From Encephalitozoon hellem ATCC 50504 (lineage: Eukaryota; Microsporidia; Unikaryonidae), in the NCBI RefSeq assembly GCF_000277815.2, contig NC_018479.1:62001-126000 (forward strand): DNA of 64,000 nt, written 5' to 3'. Positions 29,557 to 38,906 of the stretch are shown here, piece by piece (the stretch's first letter is position 1; the number at the start of each line of letters is the position of its first letter). The position numbers were made by a program, and so were the translations under genes. The notes beneath the pieces were generated by a model. It was not told the DNA's origin and did no database searches. It saw only the letters and a list, made by a program, of their open reading frames with translations.

Positions 29557-30360
29557 ATGATACATGATGAAAAGACTCTTCTGAAGGCCCTGGAACATAA
29601 AAGCACCGAGGAGAGGGAGCTTTTTTCTTCCATGTGCTCTGTTCTTGGCCTCCAGTACTTCTCCGAAGAAAGCAGCGTTCTGTCACACACCTTTGCGAGT
29701 CCGTCGTTCGTCATAGACATATCTGAATCAAGTGCAAGGATAACCTTTGTTGACGAAAGCTTCTCAAGATGCTTTAGGTATGTTGAGTTCTTGCTGTCCC
29801 AGCACCTTGAAAAAAGCAAGATGGTTGACTTCTACTTTTACCTCAGGATGTTTGTCCGAATGGAGACAGGGCATGGAGGGATTCTTGAAAAGGACACCAC
29901 AGATATTTGCCACTGTGTTTTTGACGGGAAGTATTGCATAAACCCGTCGTTCAAGGACGTGGTTGTGGCAAGTGCTGATGGAATATACAATATATATAGA
30001 CACAGGTTTGAATATCATTTGTACACAAAGGAGTTTATCCTCCCCATTCCTACGAATGCCCTGCCGGAAGATGAGGGATGTACTTCTCTAGTGGGAGAGA
30101 ATGCAAACGGAAGGGAGGTAAATGCAAGAGTAAGCCTAAATCTGGCAAGGTACTTTGGTCCTGAGGCCTTTAGCCGGGAAGTGTTCAGGGCGCTTCCTCC
30201 TGGAGACTTTTACTGGAAAGGAGCAGTGGGGAAATACTCAGAGGTACTTGTGCAGAAGGACCTTGCCGTGTATGCCGATGGGGGGTTGCACAGAGATGCA
30301 TCCTTCCTCATGAAGCTTGGAAAGAATCTAGACTTCTGCTTTAACTTCCTTGGGGACTAA
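29557..30360 (+). CDS. Hypothetical protein
   Basis: 267 aa from the ATG at 29557, which is preceded by CCCT; the open frame extends to 29491 only from a GTG. No membrane segment or catalytic motif is visible. The middle has a Cys/His-containing strand region (DICHCVFDGKYC near 115-126) and the C-terminal third is rich in aromatic residues (FYWKG, FCFNFLGD). It is divergent from the ankyrin-DHHC gene and lies 63 bp before the RecA-fold gene. Family unknown; conserved-looking codon pattern and the CCC signal support it. Confidence 0.7.
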   Translation: MIHDEKTLLKALEHKSTEERELFSSMCSVLGLQYFSEESSVLSHTFASPSFVIDISESSARITFVDESFSRCFRYVEFLLSQHLEKSKMVDFYFYLRMFVRMETGHGGILEKDTTDICHCVFDGKYCINPSFKDVVVASADGIYNIYRHRFEYHLYTKEFILPIPTNALPEDEGCTSLVGENANGREVNARVSLNLARYFGPEAFSREVFRALPPGDFYWKGAVGKYSEVLVQKDLAVYADGGLHRDASFLMKLGKNLDFCFNFLGD

Positions 30361-30423
30361 GAGCATCCTTTCTCTTTGGAGTGCCCTGGGACTTGAAGGT
30401 CTATAGAAAGGCTCCCCTAACTG

Positions 30424-30924
30424 ATGATGTTGATTGTAGATGGGATGCGTCTGAGAATGAACTCGATTATAGAGCTGTGTGTACTTCCAGACATGAACGT
30501 CCACAGCAGAATGGTTGATTTAAGTAGGCAAGTGAGCAAGCCTGTGTTCTTTGACACAGTTGGAAATCTTAGATTCGTGGCTGACGCCCTATACATTTTG
30601 AGCTATAGAAAGCTCATAAAGGCACTTCTGTCACTAAGGTCGAGGAGGGGATTTGTGCTTTTCATGGACTCCATTTCGTTTCTTGCAGACAAGTCTGTGA
30701 CGAACCTTCAGAGGGTCTATAACGTCTTGTGGATGTTGATATACGAGAACGATGCCACTATTGTTGTATCGAATCATTACAAGATTGTTAGCAGCATGGG
30801 CGGTGTTAAATTTGTGCCCAGGCTTGGACAAAGATGGAAGATGATGGTTAGCCACAGAGTGATGTATGAGTATGAAGGGAATAAGGTTGTTGCAAGAGTC
30901 TATAGCGATAAGTTGTTTGAGTGA
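30424..30924 (+). CDS. Degenerate RecA/Rad51-fold protein (Rad51-paralogue-like)
   Basis: 166 aa. The C-terminal half follows the second half of a Rad51/XRCC2 ATPase core: a hydrophobic strand FVLFMDSISFL resembling Walker B (vvIDSia), a helix, then ATIVVSNHYK resembling the vvvtNhv strand, then VPRLGQRWKMMVSHRVMYEY resembling the PALG-x-x-W...R tract. PVFFDTVGNLRF resembles the IDTEG strand. There is no Walker A P-loop, so ATP binding is unlikely. Proteins like this (Psy3, Csm2, XRCC2-type) are recombination accessory factors; that role is inference. ATG follows CTCCCCTAACTG. Strand order is persuasive, exact orthology is not. Confidence 0.6.
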   Translation: MMLIVDGMRLRMNSIIELCVLPDMNVHSRMVDLSRQVSKPVFFDTVGNLRFVADALYILSYRKLIKALLSLRSRRGFVLFMDSISFLADKSVTNLQRVYNVLWMLIYENDATIVVSNHYKIVSSMGGVKFVPRLGQRWKMMVSHRVMYEYEGNKVVARVYSDKLFE

Positions 30925-31028
30925 CCATGGAGATTGGGCCTCAGATATTGGAAGAACAGAACGAAGCTTTATAAAAAATAATTCACAGGACCCCTGCGTC
31001 TGATGTTTTAGATCTTGCGCTTAAAATT

Positions 31029-31124
31029 GCCGATGATGAGAGCTCTTAGCTTAGGCTTGCCAGCAGGGACAAAACCCACCCTCTGCAATGTCCATATGAT
31101 GAGAACAAAAGATGTCTCTGAGGC
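31029..31124 (+). ncRNA. Candidate box C/D snoRNA
   Basis: This lies in the 257-bp spacer between two convergent genes. It has box C ATGATGA at 31033-31039, a second perfect copy (C' position) at 31096-31102, and box D CTGA at 31118-31121. GCC at 31029-31031 can pair with GGC at 31122-31124 as a short terminal stem. A D' box is not clear; CTGC at 31083-31086 is one base off. The guide next to D would be AACAAAAGATGTCT. An internal hairpin is possible (GCAGGG with CCCTCTGC). A TATA-like TTTATAAAAAAT stands at about 30969-30980. This is a motif reading only; the rRNA target is not known. Confidence 0.4.
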
Positions 31125-31181
31125 GCTTTGAACTTAACATTTCTTTCCTGGAACATGGAGTCTTCTCATAGACAAAATGCT

Positions 31182-32282
<1,101 letters not shown>

Positions 32283-32392
32283 TTATCCACTTATCAGACA
32301 GATCATTAGACATCAACTCCAGTGAAGCCATGGCAGTAGAACTGGCCACTCTTTCTCGGGATGGGTCTCCTTGAATGTAGAAACATATTAAT

Positions 32393-35041
32393 TTATTCAT
32401 CAAAAAGCCCGTTCAAGACCCTCTCGGCCTCTAGGACCTCTCCTAGCTTCTCGTTGTATCTCTTATATCCCGTCTCTACAATAGTATCTGCAATCCTGGT
32501 TAAGGAATGGTCTTCCCCATTGTACTTGCGACAGTTTTTCTGCATGAGCTCCAAGTCTTCCAAGAACTCGCTGAACTTCCTGTACTTGTTGTGCCTCACC
32601 TTCGTCTTTATTGTTGTCAGGTCAATCGGATTGGATACAATCAAGGGGTAGTCGGGGAATTTCTTGGTGGATACAGGCCTATGGAATGCAACAGAATATG
32701 GAATTTGGAAGAATTGGGCAAGAAGATCAAGCATAATCTCTTGAAGATAAACCCTGGCCTTTCTCTTTTCTGCTTCAATCTTCTTCTTGGTCATCTTTGT
32801 TGCAGATGCAAACTTTGGGCAAGCCTTGTTTGTTTTCATGTGCCCAACCTGTCCGCAGTTTCCACATGTCAGCACTCCCTTCCTCTCCTCCGATATCCTT
32901 TTCTTTCGAGCCTTCAGATATGCCTTTATGACACGGGGGTCAGATATCTTTTCAATCTCCACACGCGTTGAATCCCCCTCGTTGTAGGTACGCTTGATAG
33001 TTATACAGGTCTCGTCAGACAGCATTGTCGCTTCACTTAGCAGATCGGGATTCCTCTTCTCTTCTTTATGTCTCCGAACAAGGAACGACTCATCAAATGG
33101 AATTTCCTCAACAGAGCTCAGAGATGCAAGTTGCTTGTTCCATATTCTATCTATCTCCTCCTTGTATCTCAGCTGGTGTTCATTGATTATCTTCCTGTTT
33201 TCAACCTCATTTCCTCTCTTCAGCCTGATCTTTCTAAAACTAAATCCCTCTCCTATGCCGGTGGGGTCTCCAGGCCCATTCAGCTCAAGGAGCCCTCTTC
33301 CATTGCATGCATTCACAAAGTTCCTGCTAAGGCACCACGGCGGCGGAACCATTTCCTCCTCGTTTTCCTCGTCGTCACTTTCAACCACCATCTTGTATCC
33401 AGAATCCTGAAGTTTTCTTTCTCCCGCCAACATGCTCTCGTATTGGCATATGTTTTCCGGCGTGACAAGCTTTCTGAGATCCTCCTCTCCCAGCAATGCA
33501 GAGCTCGGCCTCAACACCCACACATTGTCCCTTCCCTTCTTCACACAGTCTGCATACTCCTTCAGCCACTTTCTCTTACTCCCCTCGCTGAAATAGGGAA
33601 ACATCTCATCCAGTTGTGAAATTCTAAGCTCCTTGTTTCCCCCCTCCTTGCTGTTGAATAGTCGGAATGCAGCAACCTTGAGTCTGTTCTTGCAGAATAT
33701 ATTTAGCTTCCTGGAATGGGGAGCATAGACCTCTTCTAGTGGAAACTGTTGTCCGACGCAATAAAGATTATCAATCCCCCTGTATACTAAGAACTCTCCA
33801 TCAGGTGATGACTCCACTATGCATAGGTAGTCTCCAGAGCTGTGCTTGAAAACAGGTGCAATAAACAAGTTGTTGGTGAGTGCCTGTATAGACGTCCCAG
33901 GCGCAACATCCCCAAATCCAAAGAAGGGTGAAGGATCCTCCGGGTCCAGAACCGTGTATTGCGACTGGTCGGGCGCATACTCGTCCCTTGCATTGCTTTT
34001 TCTGTAATATATATTGAGTAGACTCACCATTCCAGAGTTCACAAGGAAGAACGGATCCTCCTCGGAATACTCAAACAGCGAGAATGGACTGCCATCCTTG
34101 ATAGTTAACTCCCCAGACTTCTTTATAATGCTTTGGGCTTTGTTTCGTGTGCTCTCCATCGCCTTGAATCTTATCCCACTTCCACTCAGCACAAACCTTG
34201 GCCTATGGAAGTTTCTAAGCTCCTCCTTCGTGTGATTGTTCTTGTAAAACATCGGGTCCAGTCGTAGTGCAGGGAGAGAGTGCTGGACACCAAACGTCCC
34301 AAGACTGTTCTTTGCCTTCGATTCCTGCCCATAGTACTTGTCAAGCGATATGTTGTACTTTCCCTTCAGAGGCTTGTCCACAGAGAAAACCTCTTTCTGC
34401 TTCTTCTTGGGCCTTGCCTGCTTCTTCTCATCAATCTTCTCGAAAATCAGATTGGGATCCTCCAGATAGAGAGTGAGAAACGACTTGTGGTTCTTCAGGT
34501 CACTCTCATCCACAACCACATACTTCTCCCAGTCATCCTCCAAGATGCTGTCTACCAATTCAGTCGTTACAGTGTCTAGAGCCCCTGCAGATCCAATTCT
34601 GTCGGTGTCGTACACAATATTGTTTTCCCACTCAACAAGGTCAAATGGATACTTGATCTCCTCAACCTCCTCCAGTGAGTCCCTGAAGACCTTCCGCCTT
34701 GATATCTCCTTCTCAAGCTGCTTCCTTTTGAGATACTGCCTCAGCCCAGTACTCCTTGTGGATCCAGAAAGTGCCTGGAGTGTTGTGCTATTGTCCCTTG
34801 CGTATGTCATGCTGTTCCTGAACTTGGCTTGGTCATCCACCTCATAGCTCATCGACTCATTGGGAACCTTTCTCCCCTTGTACTTCCTAAGCTTGTATTC
34901 ATAGGACTTCTCAATCACAAGCAAGTCCAAAAATCTTACGCTTGTTCCCTTTGCTTCCGAAAGCCCATCTTCTTCTTCCAGCAAGACTTCTCCCTCATCC
35001 GGCTCTGTCCTGCTCGAGCAATCGTCTAATTCTCTTTGCAT
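32393..35041 (-). CDS. TAF1: TFIID subunit TAF1
   Basis: 882 aa (yeast 1066 with no bromodomain; human 1893 with two). The largest TFIID subunit, a scaffold for TBP and core-promoter binding. After an acidic N-terminus come the conserved DUF3591 core (PFDLVEWENNIVYD near 130-145, then LEEVYAPHSRK and ATMLSDETCIT further on), a zinc knuckle (CGNCGQVGHMKTNKAC near 725-740) and a single C-terminal bromodomain (about 770-870: SVAFHRPVSTKKFPDYPLIV ... CRKYNGEDH). The Asn of the acetyl-lysine pocket is kept in KYNG. The open frame extends to 35092 only from TTG; the ATG at 35041 abuts a GGGG palindrome. Confidence 0.9.
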   Translation of the reverse strand: MQRELDDCSSRTEPDEGEVLLEEEDGLSEAKGTSVRFLDLLVIEKSYEYKLRKYKGRKVPNESMSYEVDDQAKFRNSMTYARDNSTTLQALSGSTRSTGLRQYLKRKQLEKEISRRKVFRDSLEEVEEIKYPFDLVEWENNIVYDTDRIGSAGALDTVTTELVDSILEDDWEKYVVVDESDLKNHKSFLTLYLEDPNLIFEKIDEKKQARPKKKQKEVFSVDKPLKGKYNISLDKYYGQESKAKNSLGTFGVQHSLPALRLDPMFYKNNHTKEELRNFHRPRFVLSGSGIRFKAMESTRNKAQSIIKKSGELTIKDGSPFSLFEYSEEDPFFLVNSGMVSLLNIYYRKSNARDEYAPDQSQYTVLDPEDPSPFFGFGDVAPGTSIQALTNNLFIAPVFKHSSGDYLCIVESSPDGEFLVYRGIDNLYCVGQQFPLEEVYAPHSRKLNIFCKNRLKVAAFRLFNSKEGGNKELRISQLDEMFPYFSEGSKRKWLKEYADCVKKGRDNVWVLRPSSALLGEEDLRKLVTPENICQYESMLAGERKLQDSGYKMVVESDDEENEEEMVPPPWCLSRNFVNACNGRGLLELNGPGDPTGIGEGFSFRKIRLKRGNEVENRKIINEHQLRYKEEIDRIWNKQLASLSSVEEIPFDESFLVRRHKEEKRNPDLLSEATMLSDETCITIKRTYNEGDSTRVEIEKISDPRVIKAYLKARKKRISEERKGVLTCGNCGQVGHMKTNKACPKFASATKMTKKKIEAEKRKARVYLQEIMLDLLAQFFQIPYSVAFHRPVSTKKFPDYPLIVSNPIDLTTIKTKVRHNKYRKFSEFLEDLELMQKNCRKYNGEDHSLTRIADTIVETGYKRYNEKLGEVLEAERVLNGLFDE

Positions 35042-35057
35042 CCCCAAATGTTTGGGG
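35042..35057. promoter_or_regulatory. GC-capped palindrome at the TAF1 start
   Basis: CCCCAAATGTTTGGGG is an inverted repeat with perfect 7-bp arms and a 2-nt centre. It directly touches the TAF1 start codon and lies in the 73-bp divergent promoter shared with the gene at 35115. Read on either strand it presents a CCC/GGG run, the start-proximal element of this genome, so it may act in both directions; that role is inference. Confidence 0.5.
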
Positions 35058-35114
35058 CTTGGTCGCCTTCCAATTCCGAATTGGTAGGACAAGATGTTTT
35101 TTCACTAGGCCCCC

Positions 35115-35660
35115 ATGAGCACATCTAGCCAGGGAGACATTCCTCAGGAGTATATCAGCAACGAAAACCCGTTTGCATACATGAAGGAATACTCTGGGAG
35201 TCAGTCTCTCGATCCAGAGGTCAAGCTTCGGCTCAACGCTTTGCAGCAGATGCAACCCAAGTTCATTCCCCTTGGGATCAATAGTAGAATACTCAAGGCC
35301 GAGCAAACCATTAAAATCAAGGCCATAGTTGAGTGCCAGATAGAAAAGCTGCTCGATGAAGGAATGAAGCTTATAGACAGCAATGTCCCAGAAAGGGAAG
35401 AGGCCCTCAGAAGAAACGCAGATGATCCAAGGGTCCTCGATATCTTGATAAGCATAGGCAGGTTGAGACTGCTGAGCAACCAAGAAAGACTCAGAGAAAA
35501 GGTTTACTGTGCACTAAAGAGTATGGTACCACAAGACATGACAAATTCTATTGACTACTCCTCATCGATAAGCGAGGATTATCTTTCTGATGCAATGGAG
35601 TACGAGGAGCTGGAGGAGAAGTCCAACCGTGCCGAAACCCCAATGTCTGCAGGAGATTAA
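35115..35660 (+). CDS. Hypothetical protein
   Basis: 181 aa, starting at an ATG directly behind GGCCCCC. Mostly helical: a segment rich in Leu, Lys and Glu spans about 30-135 (IKAIVECQIEKLLDEGMKLI), then a Ser/Glu-rich acidic tail (SSSISEDYLSDAMEYEELEE). No catalytic or membrane motif. Divergent from TAF1 and ending only 4 bp from the RFC5 stop on the other strand. Family not recognised; a small complex subunit with a coiled-coil-like core is the best description. Confidence 0.75.
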   Translation: MSTSSQGDIPQEYISNENPFAYMKEYSGSQSLDPEVKLRLNALQQMQPKFIPLGINSRILKAEQTIKIKAIVECQIEKLLDEGMKLIDSNVPEREEALRRNADDPRVLDILISIGRLRLLSNQERLREKVYCALKSMVPQDMTNSIDYSSSISEDYLSDAMEYEELEEKSNRAETPMSAGD

Positions 35661-35664
35661 ATCC

Positions 35665-36729
35665 TTAGCTGTATTTCTTCTCGCTGAACGCACACATCGA
35701 CGATGTGATAAATCCTTCCAAATGATATATGCTTTTCATTCCAAATCTTATTCTCTCCTCATACTTCAAGGCGCTACGCGAAAGCGAAAGAAACATCTTG
35801 AAATCCTCTCCGAGAATGAGGTTGCGCAGAAGCTCAATAAGGATAGTTCTCGGCGATATGCATGAATTCAGAAGCGTGTAGAGGCTTTTTCTTATTTCAA
35901 TCAGTCCCTCGGGCGTCTGGTTGGACTTGATTATGCTTGTAATTCCAGTGACGGCTAGTTCCCAATCAAGTCTCAAATCTTTGCCATTATCCTTTAGCCT
36001 TTTTGTCTCCTTGTCATTCATATTGAAGCAGAGTAGCTCAAGAATGCACAGGGCCCTTCTCATATTTCCCTCCGACGCCCTGCATATCTCCTCAAGTCTT
36101 TCTTTTGGTACGGCATAGTTTTCCTTTTCCGATATCATGCACATGTTCGACATTATATCTCCGTCGGAAAAGCTCGGGATCCTCAGAAAGAAGCACCTAC
36201 TTCTTATTGGTTCTATCAGTCTTGAGAGTTCGTTGCATATAAGTACAACGCGGAGGACAGAGCTGTACATTTCGATCGTCCTTCTCAGTGCTGCCTGTGC
36301 TTCCAGGGTCAGCTCTTCTGCAGAGGTTATGGCAATAAGCTTGATCGGCGCCTTCTTGGCTCCTCCGAGCATTGACAGTATTGGTTTTGTCTGCCCCATC
36401 TCCTTGATTATGCTTTGTATGACAGCCTTGTCGTGATGACCGTATTGAGACGGTGATATCTCAACATACTCGTCAGACTCCATGTATGACACCTCTATCC
36501 TCTTCGTTCCGCTCACAACCTCCACTGTCCTGACCTTCGTCTCAGGGCTTCCTCCGTACAGATGGTTAACTAGGCACAGGAGTGTTGTTTTCTTCCCGCA
36601 CCCGGACCTTCCATGCAGTATCATATGAGGGATTGTTTCAAGAGTGTAGCTCTTCAGGACGCTTGAAATCTCCTCCCGCCCGACTACACGGTCAAATGAT
36701 TTTGGCCTGTACTTTTCGATCCATATCAT
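35665..36729 (-). CDS. RFC5: Replication factor C small subunit (yeast Rfc5, human RFC3)
   Basis: 354 aa from the ATG at 36729 (MIWIEKYRPKSFDRVVG), which matches the family N-terminus WVDKYRPK and follows CACCCTGG. In-frame ATGs at 36774 and 36801 and a GTG at 36816 would only add unconserved residues. RFC loads PCNA. Walker A is HGRSGCGKKT, with the GKKT ending specific to this subunit. The Walker B position reads TSAEEL instead of DEAD, also typical of the non-hydrolysing Rfc5. The arginine-finger SRC box (RSRCFFLR) and the collar-domain ending (SIYHLEGFI) are present. Confidence 0.92.
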   Translation of the reverse strand: MIWIEKYRPKSFDRVVGREEISSVLKSYTLETIPHMILHGRSGCGKKTTLLCLVNHLYGGSPETKVRTVEVVSGTKRIEVSYMESDEYVEISPSQYGHHDKAVIQSIIKEMGQTKPILSMLGGAKKAPIKLIAITSAEELTLEAQAALRRTIEMYSSVLRVVLICNELSRLIEPIRSRCFFLRIPSFSDGDIMSNMCMISEKENYAVPKERLEEICRASEGNMRRALCILELLCFNMNDKETKRLKDNGKDLRLDWELAVTGITSIIKSNQTPEGLIEIRKSLYTLLNSCISPRTILIELLRNLILGEDFKMFLSLSRSALKYEERIRFGMKSIYHLEGFITSSMCAFSEKKYS

Positions 36730-36862
36730 CCAGGGTGCCGGTACCAACGGGCTTTTATTCGAGCCAAGCACCATACCGTTTCTAGAGTAGGCAGTACACA
36801 TCTCCTTGATATCCACTCTCCAACCGCTGCTCTAGATTTCTACACAGTAAAATTAAAAGGCC

Positions 36863-37609
36863 ATGGAGCACGTTGTGTGCGATGATGGAAGACGCAAGGG
36901 AGCGGAAACTTCAGATGGAGAAGGCGGGCCGGTGCAGAATACGGTCTACCAGATACCGTATGGTGAGTTTGAAGCCTTTGTCGAAAATTACTTTCCAGAG
37001 GTAAATGAAGAGAGATTTGCCAAGGTTGTTTCGAAAACAATAATAGATGAGGAATGGCTTAGAGATATAGTTGAGCACGAGAAGCGATGTGCCAGGGAGT
37101 CTATGATAAGAAGGCTTATCGGATGTCTTATAGATGATGAAGACGCTCCTGAGGAGCATTCTGAAACTGTCGACGGGGAGGGAGCTGTGGAGTTTGATGT
37201 AGAGGACTATCTTGAGGTGGAAGAAGCCTTGGAGTCCTTTTCCTCTGGGAATGTGGAGGATCTCGTTGGGCTATACAAGAAGCAGGTTAATATTAACAAC
37301 AAAAGAAAGGAGATTCTCGAGAAGAAGCTGAGGGAGAGACTGGCCTATCAGGGATATTGGATGGTGCTCAGATCCATTGACTCTGAGATGGAGAGACTGC
37401 TTTTGAAGAAGAAAGGAAAGAAGAAAAGGAAGGATGGAGAGAAGGAAAAAATTAGAGAGATTTTGGAAAAGCGTAGCGAATTTATAGAGCTGTTCAAGGA
37501 TGTTTCTGTGCTAGAGGACGACTACAGGAGCTATGAAGACCTGTTTGATCCTGAAGAGAATGTGGACTGCCGTAGACATGGAATAATGCCGTATGACTAC
37601 TTCTCATGA
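36863..37609 (+). CDS. Ada3/Ngg1-like SAGA adaptor (tentative)
   Basis: 248 aa, acidic, with a Lys-rich C-terminal helix block. The pattern in the C-terminal half (VNINNKRKEILEKKLRERL, then SEMERLLLKKKGKKKRK and ILEKRSEFIELFKD) resembles the Ada3 domain: Asn-rich start, a helix, a KKK run, then a final Arg-rich helix. Ada3 links Gcn5 to SAGA/ADA complexes. The acidic middle (about 95-130) has no assignable domain. No CCC run precedes the ATG. The resemblance is to a low-complexity helical family, so this could be another coiled-coil protein. Confidence 0.5.
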   Translation: MEHVVCDDGRRKGAETSDGEGGPVQNTVYQIPYGEFEAFVENYFPEVNEERFAKVVSKTIIDEEWLRDIVEHEKRCARESMIRRLIGCLIDDEDAPEEHSETVDGEGAVEFDVEDYLEVEEALESFSSGNVEDLVGLYKKQVNINNKRKEILEKKLRERLAYQGYWMVLRSIDSEMERLLLKKKGKKKRKDGEKEKIREILEKRSEFIELFKDVSVLEDDYRSYEDLFDPEENVDCRRHGIMPYDYFS

Positions 37610-37660
37610 GAATGGATGGGGGCTGGGAAAGGAAAACTCGGTGTCTACAGGAACCCCGGG

Positions 37661-38293
37661 ATGAGTTTAGAGAAAAAGCTCATGAAAAGACTTGAGGGAG
37701 GGAAGTTTAGAATGCTGAACGACAGAATGTATCATGGGAAGGGGCTAAAGAAGAAGGACTTGAAGCTCTACCACGAGCTATATGAGGAGCAGGTGAGGCG
37801 ATGGCCTGCTAACCCGCTTGATATAATAATTGAGAAGATAAAGGAGAGGGGAGGGGGGATGACGATAGCAGACATAGGATGCGGAGAGGCAAGGATTGCC
37901 GAGGAGTTTGAGGATGTGATTTCCCTGGACCTCCATCCTTCGAAGAAAGGGATAGTGAAGTGCGACATGAGCCGAAGGATCCCGTTGGATGACAAGAGCG
38001 TGGATATTGCAGTCTGCTGCCTAAGTATGATGGTCGAGAACATTGCGGTTCCTACAAAAGAGGTCAATCGGATACTAAAAGAAAATGGATACTGGTACGT
38101 GGCCGAGGTCAAGAGTAGGATACCTAGCATAAGGCACCTAGAGAAGAAGTTTGAAACGTTTGGGTTTGAGACCAAGCAAGTTGATGTGTCGAACGCACAG
38201 TTTGTTATATTTGTCTTGAAGAAGGTTCTTGACAAGAGCCCAAAGAGGCTTCCCCAGATTAAGCTGATGTCATGGTTGTACAAAAAAAGATAG
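37661..38293 (+). CDS. RRP8: rRNA methyltransferase Rrp8
   Basis: 210 aa from the ATG at 37661, directly behind AACCCCGGG; an in-frame ATG at 37616 would add 15 residues and leave only 6 bp after the previous stop. Rrp8 makes m1A in the large-subunit rRNA. The conserved entry MSLEKKLMKRLEGGKFRMLN is followed by QVRRWPANPLD, the SAM motif ADIGCGEARIA near residue 70, the acidic residue in SLDLHP, and motif IV VDIAVCCLSMM. It closes with the NAQFVIFVLKK strand. The N-terminal region of yeast Rrp8 is gone, leaving the catalytic core. Confidence 0.9.
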   Translation: MSLEKKLMKRLEGGKFRMLNDRMYHGKGLKKKDLKLYHELYEEQVRRWPANPLDIIIEKIKERGGGMTIADIGCGEARIAEEFEDVISLDLHPSKKGIVKCDMSRRIPLDDKSVDIAVCCLSMMVENIAVPTKEVNRILKENGYWYVAEVKSRIPSIRHLEKKFETFGFETKQVDVSNAQFVIFVLKKVLDKSPKRLPQIKLMSWLYKKR

Positions 38294-38324
38294 GCATGGT
38301 ACTGGGGCTGTTTATTGAGCTGGG

Positions 38325-38762
38325 TCACTTGTTGGAAACGCTGAAGAAGAAAACAAAGGCTGTTGAATACACCGAATAGTATATGAAAAACAGGATTGAT
38401 GCCGAGATGGCTGAGACTGACATGGTGGAGCACTCGCTGCAATTTTTGTATCCCCTCCTCATTACAAACACATTGTTCATGACTATGAAGAATGCTATAA
38501 GGGTCATGATCTTTGCAGCGACATGAAGGACTTAAATTAAAATGATCACTTACCATTAATGATTCTGAAGTATAGTTTTCCCTTTCTTGCCATTGGCTTT
38601 GTAAGAGACACGAGTGCTGAGTATGTGACTATTGACATAAGAACCTGCCCTGCATAGAAGTATCTCTGAGCCATGAATATTGTGAAGATCAGTGCAAAGA
38701 GCGTTGTGATCTTTGAATTAGTATGGAGCACTTACCATTTCCAGTTTGTCTTTGACGAGCAT
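38325..38762 (-). CDS. Four-pass membrane protein, three exons
   Basis: Minus-strand exons 38762-38736, 38710-38554 and 38530-38325 join to 390 nt, coding 129 aa plus stop. The first exon gives MLVKDKLEM; splicing is phase 0 at intron 1 and phase 1 at intron 2. Both introns have GTAAGTG donors and TAATT(T/C)-type acceptors. The ATG at 38762 follows GAAGCCCCTAACA. The protein has about four hydrophobic spans: ITTLFALIFTIF, LMSIVTYSALVSL, IMTLIAFFIVMNNVFV, and ILFFIYYSVYSTAFVFFF, with a CSEC pair in the last loop. Without splicing, only two fragments of about 60 codons are visible. The family is not recognised; a small ER or Golgi membrane factor is plausible. Confidence 0.8.
38531..38553 (-). 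other. Spliceosomal intron 2 (23 nt)
   Basis: In transcript direction it begins GTAAGTG and ends TTTTAATTTAAG, with the branch and acceptor merged. 23 nt is at the lower size limit known for introns in this genus. Removal joins G to TC to make a Val codon and restores the frame through exon 3. Confidence 0.8.
38711..38735 (-). other. Spliceosomal intron 1 (25 nt)
   Basis: In transcript direction it begins GTAAGTG and ends ACTAATTCAAAG. Removal leaves exon 1 (9 codons) in frame with exon 2. The retained reading opens at a GTG only, so splicing is needed to give a proper start. Confidence 0.8.
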
Positions 38763-38906
38763 TGTTAGGGGCTTCAGTCTGATTGGTTTGTTGACGAGAC
38801 GTATGAAGGGATATCTTCGAGGCCTAACCGAAGGGAGGCATCTTTGAAATGGACAACTGCCGAGTGTCTGTGGCGAAATGAAGTAAAAAATATTTCCAGG
38901 ATCCCT

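Noticed and set aside
33068..33619. 183-codon plus-strand frame inside TAF1
   Set aside because: Antisense shadow of the conserved TAF1 core; no recognisable protein features of its own.
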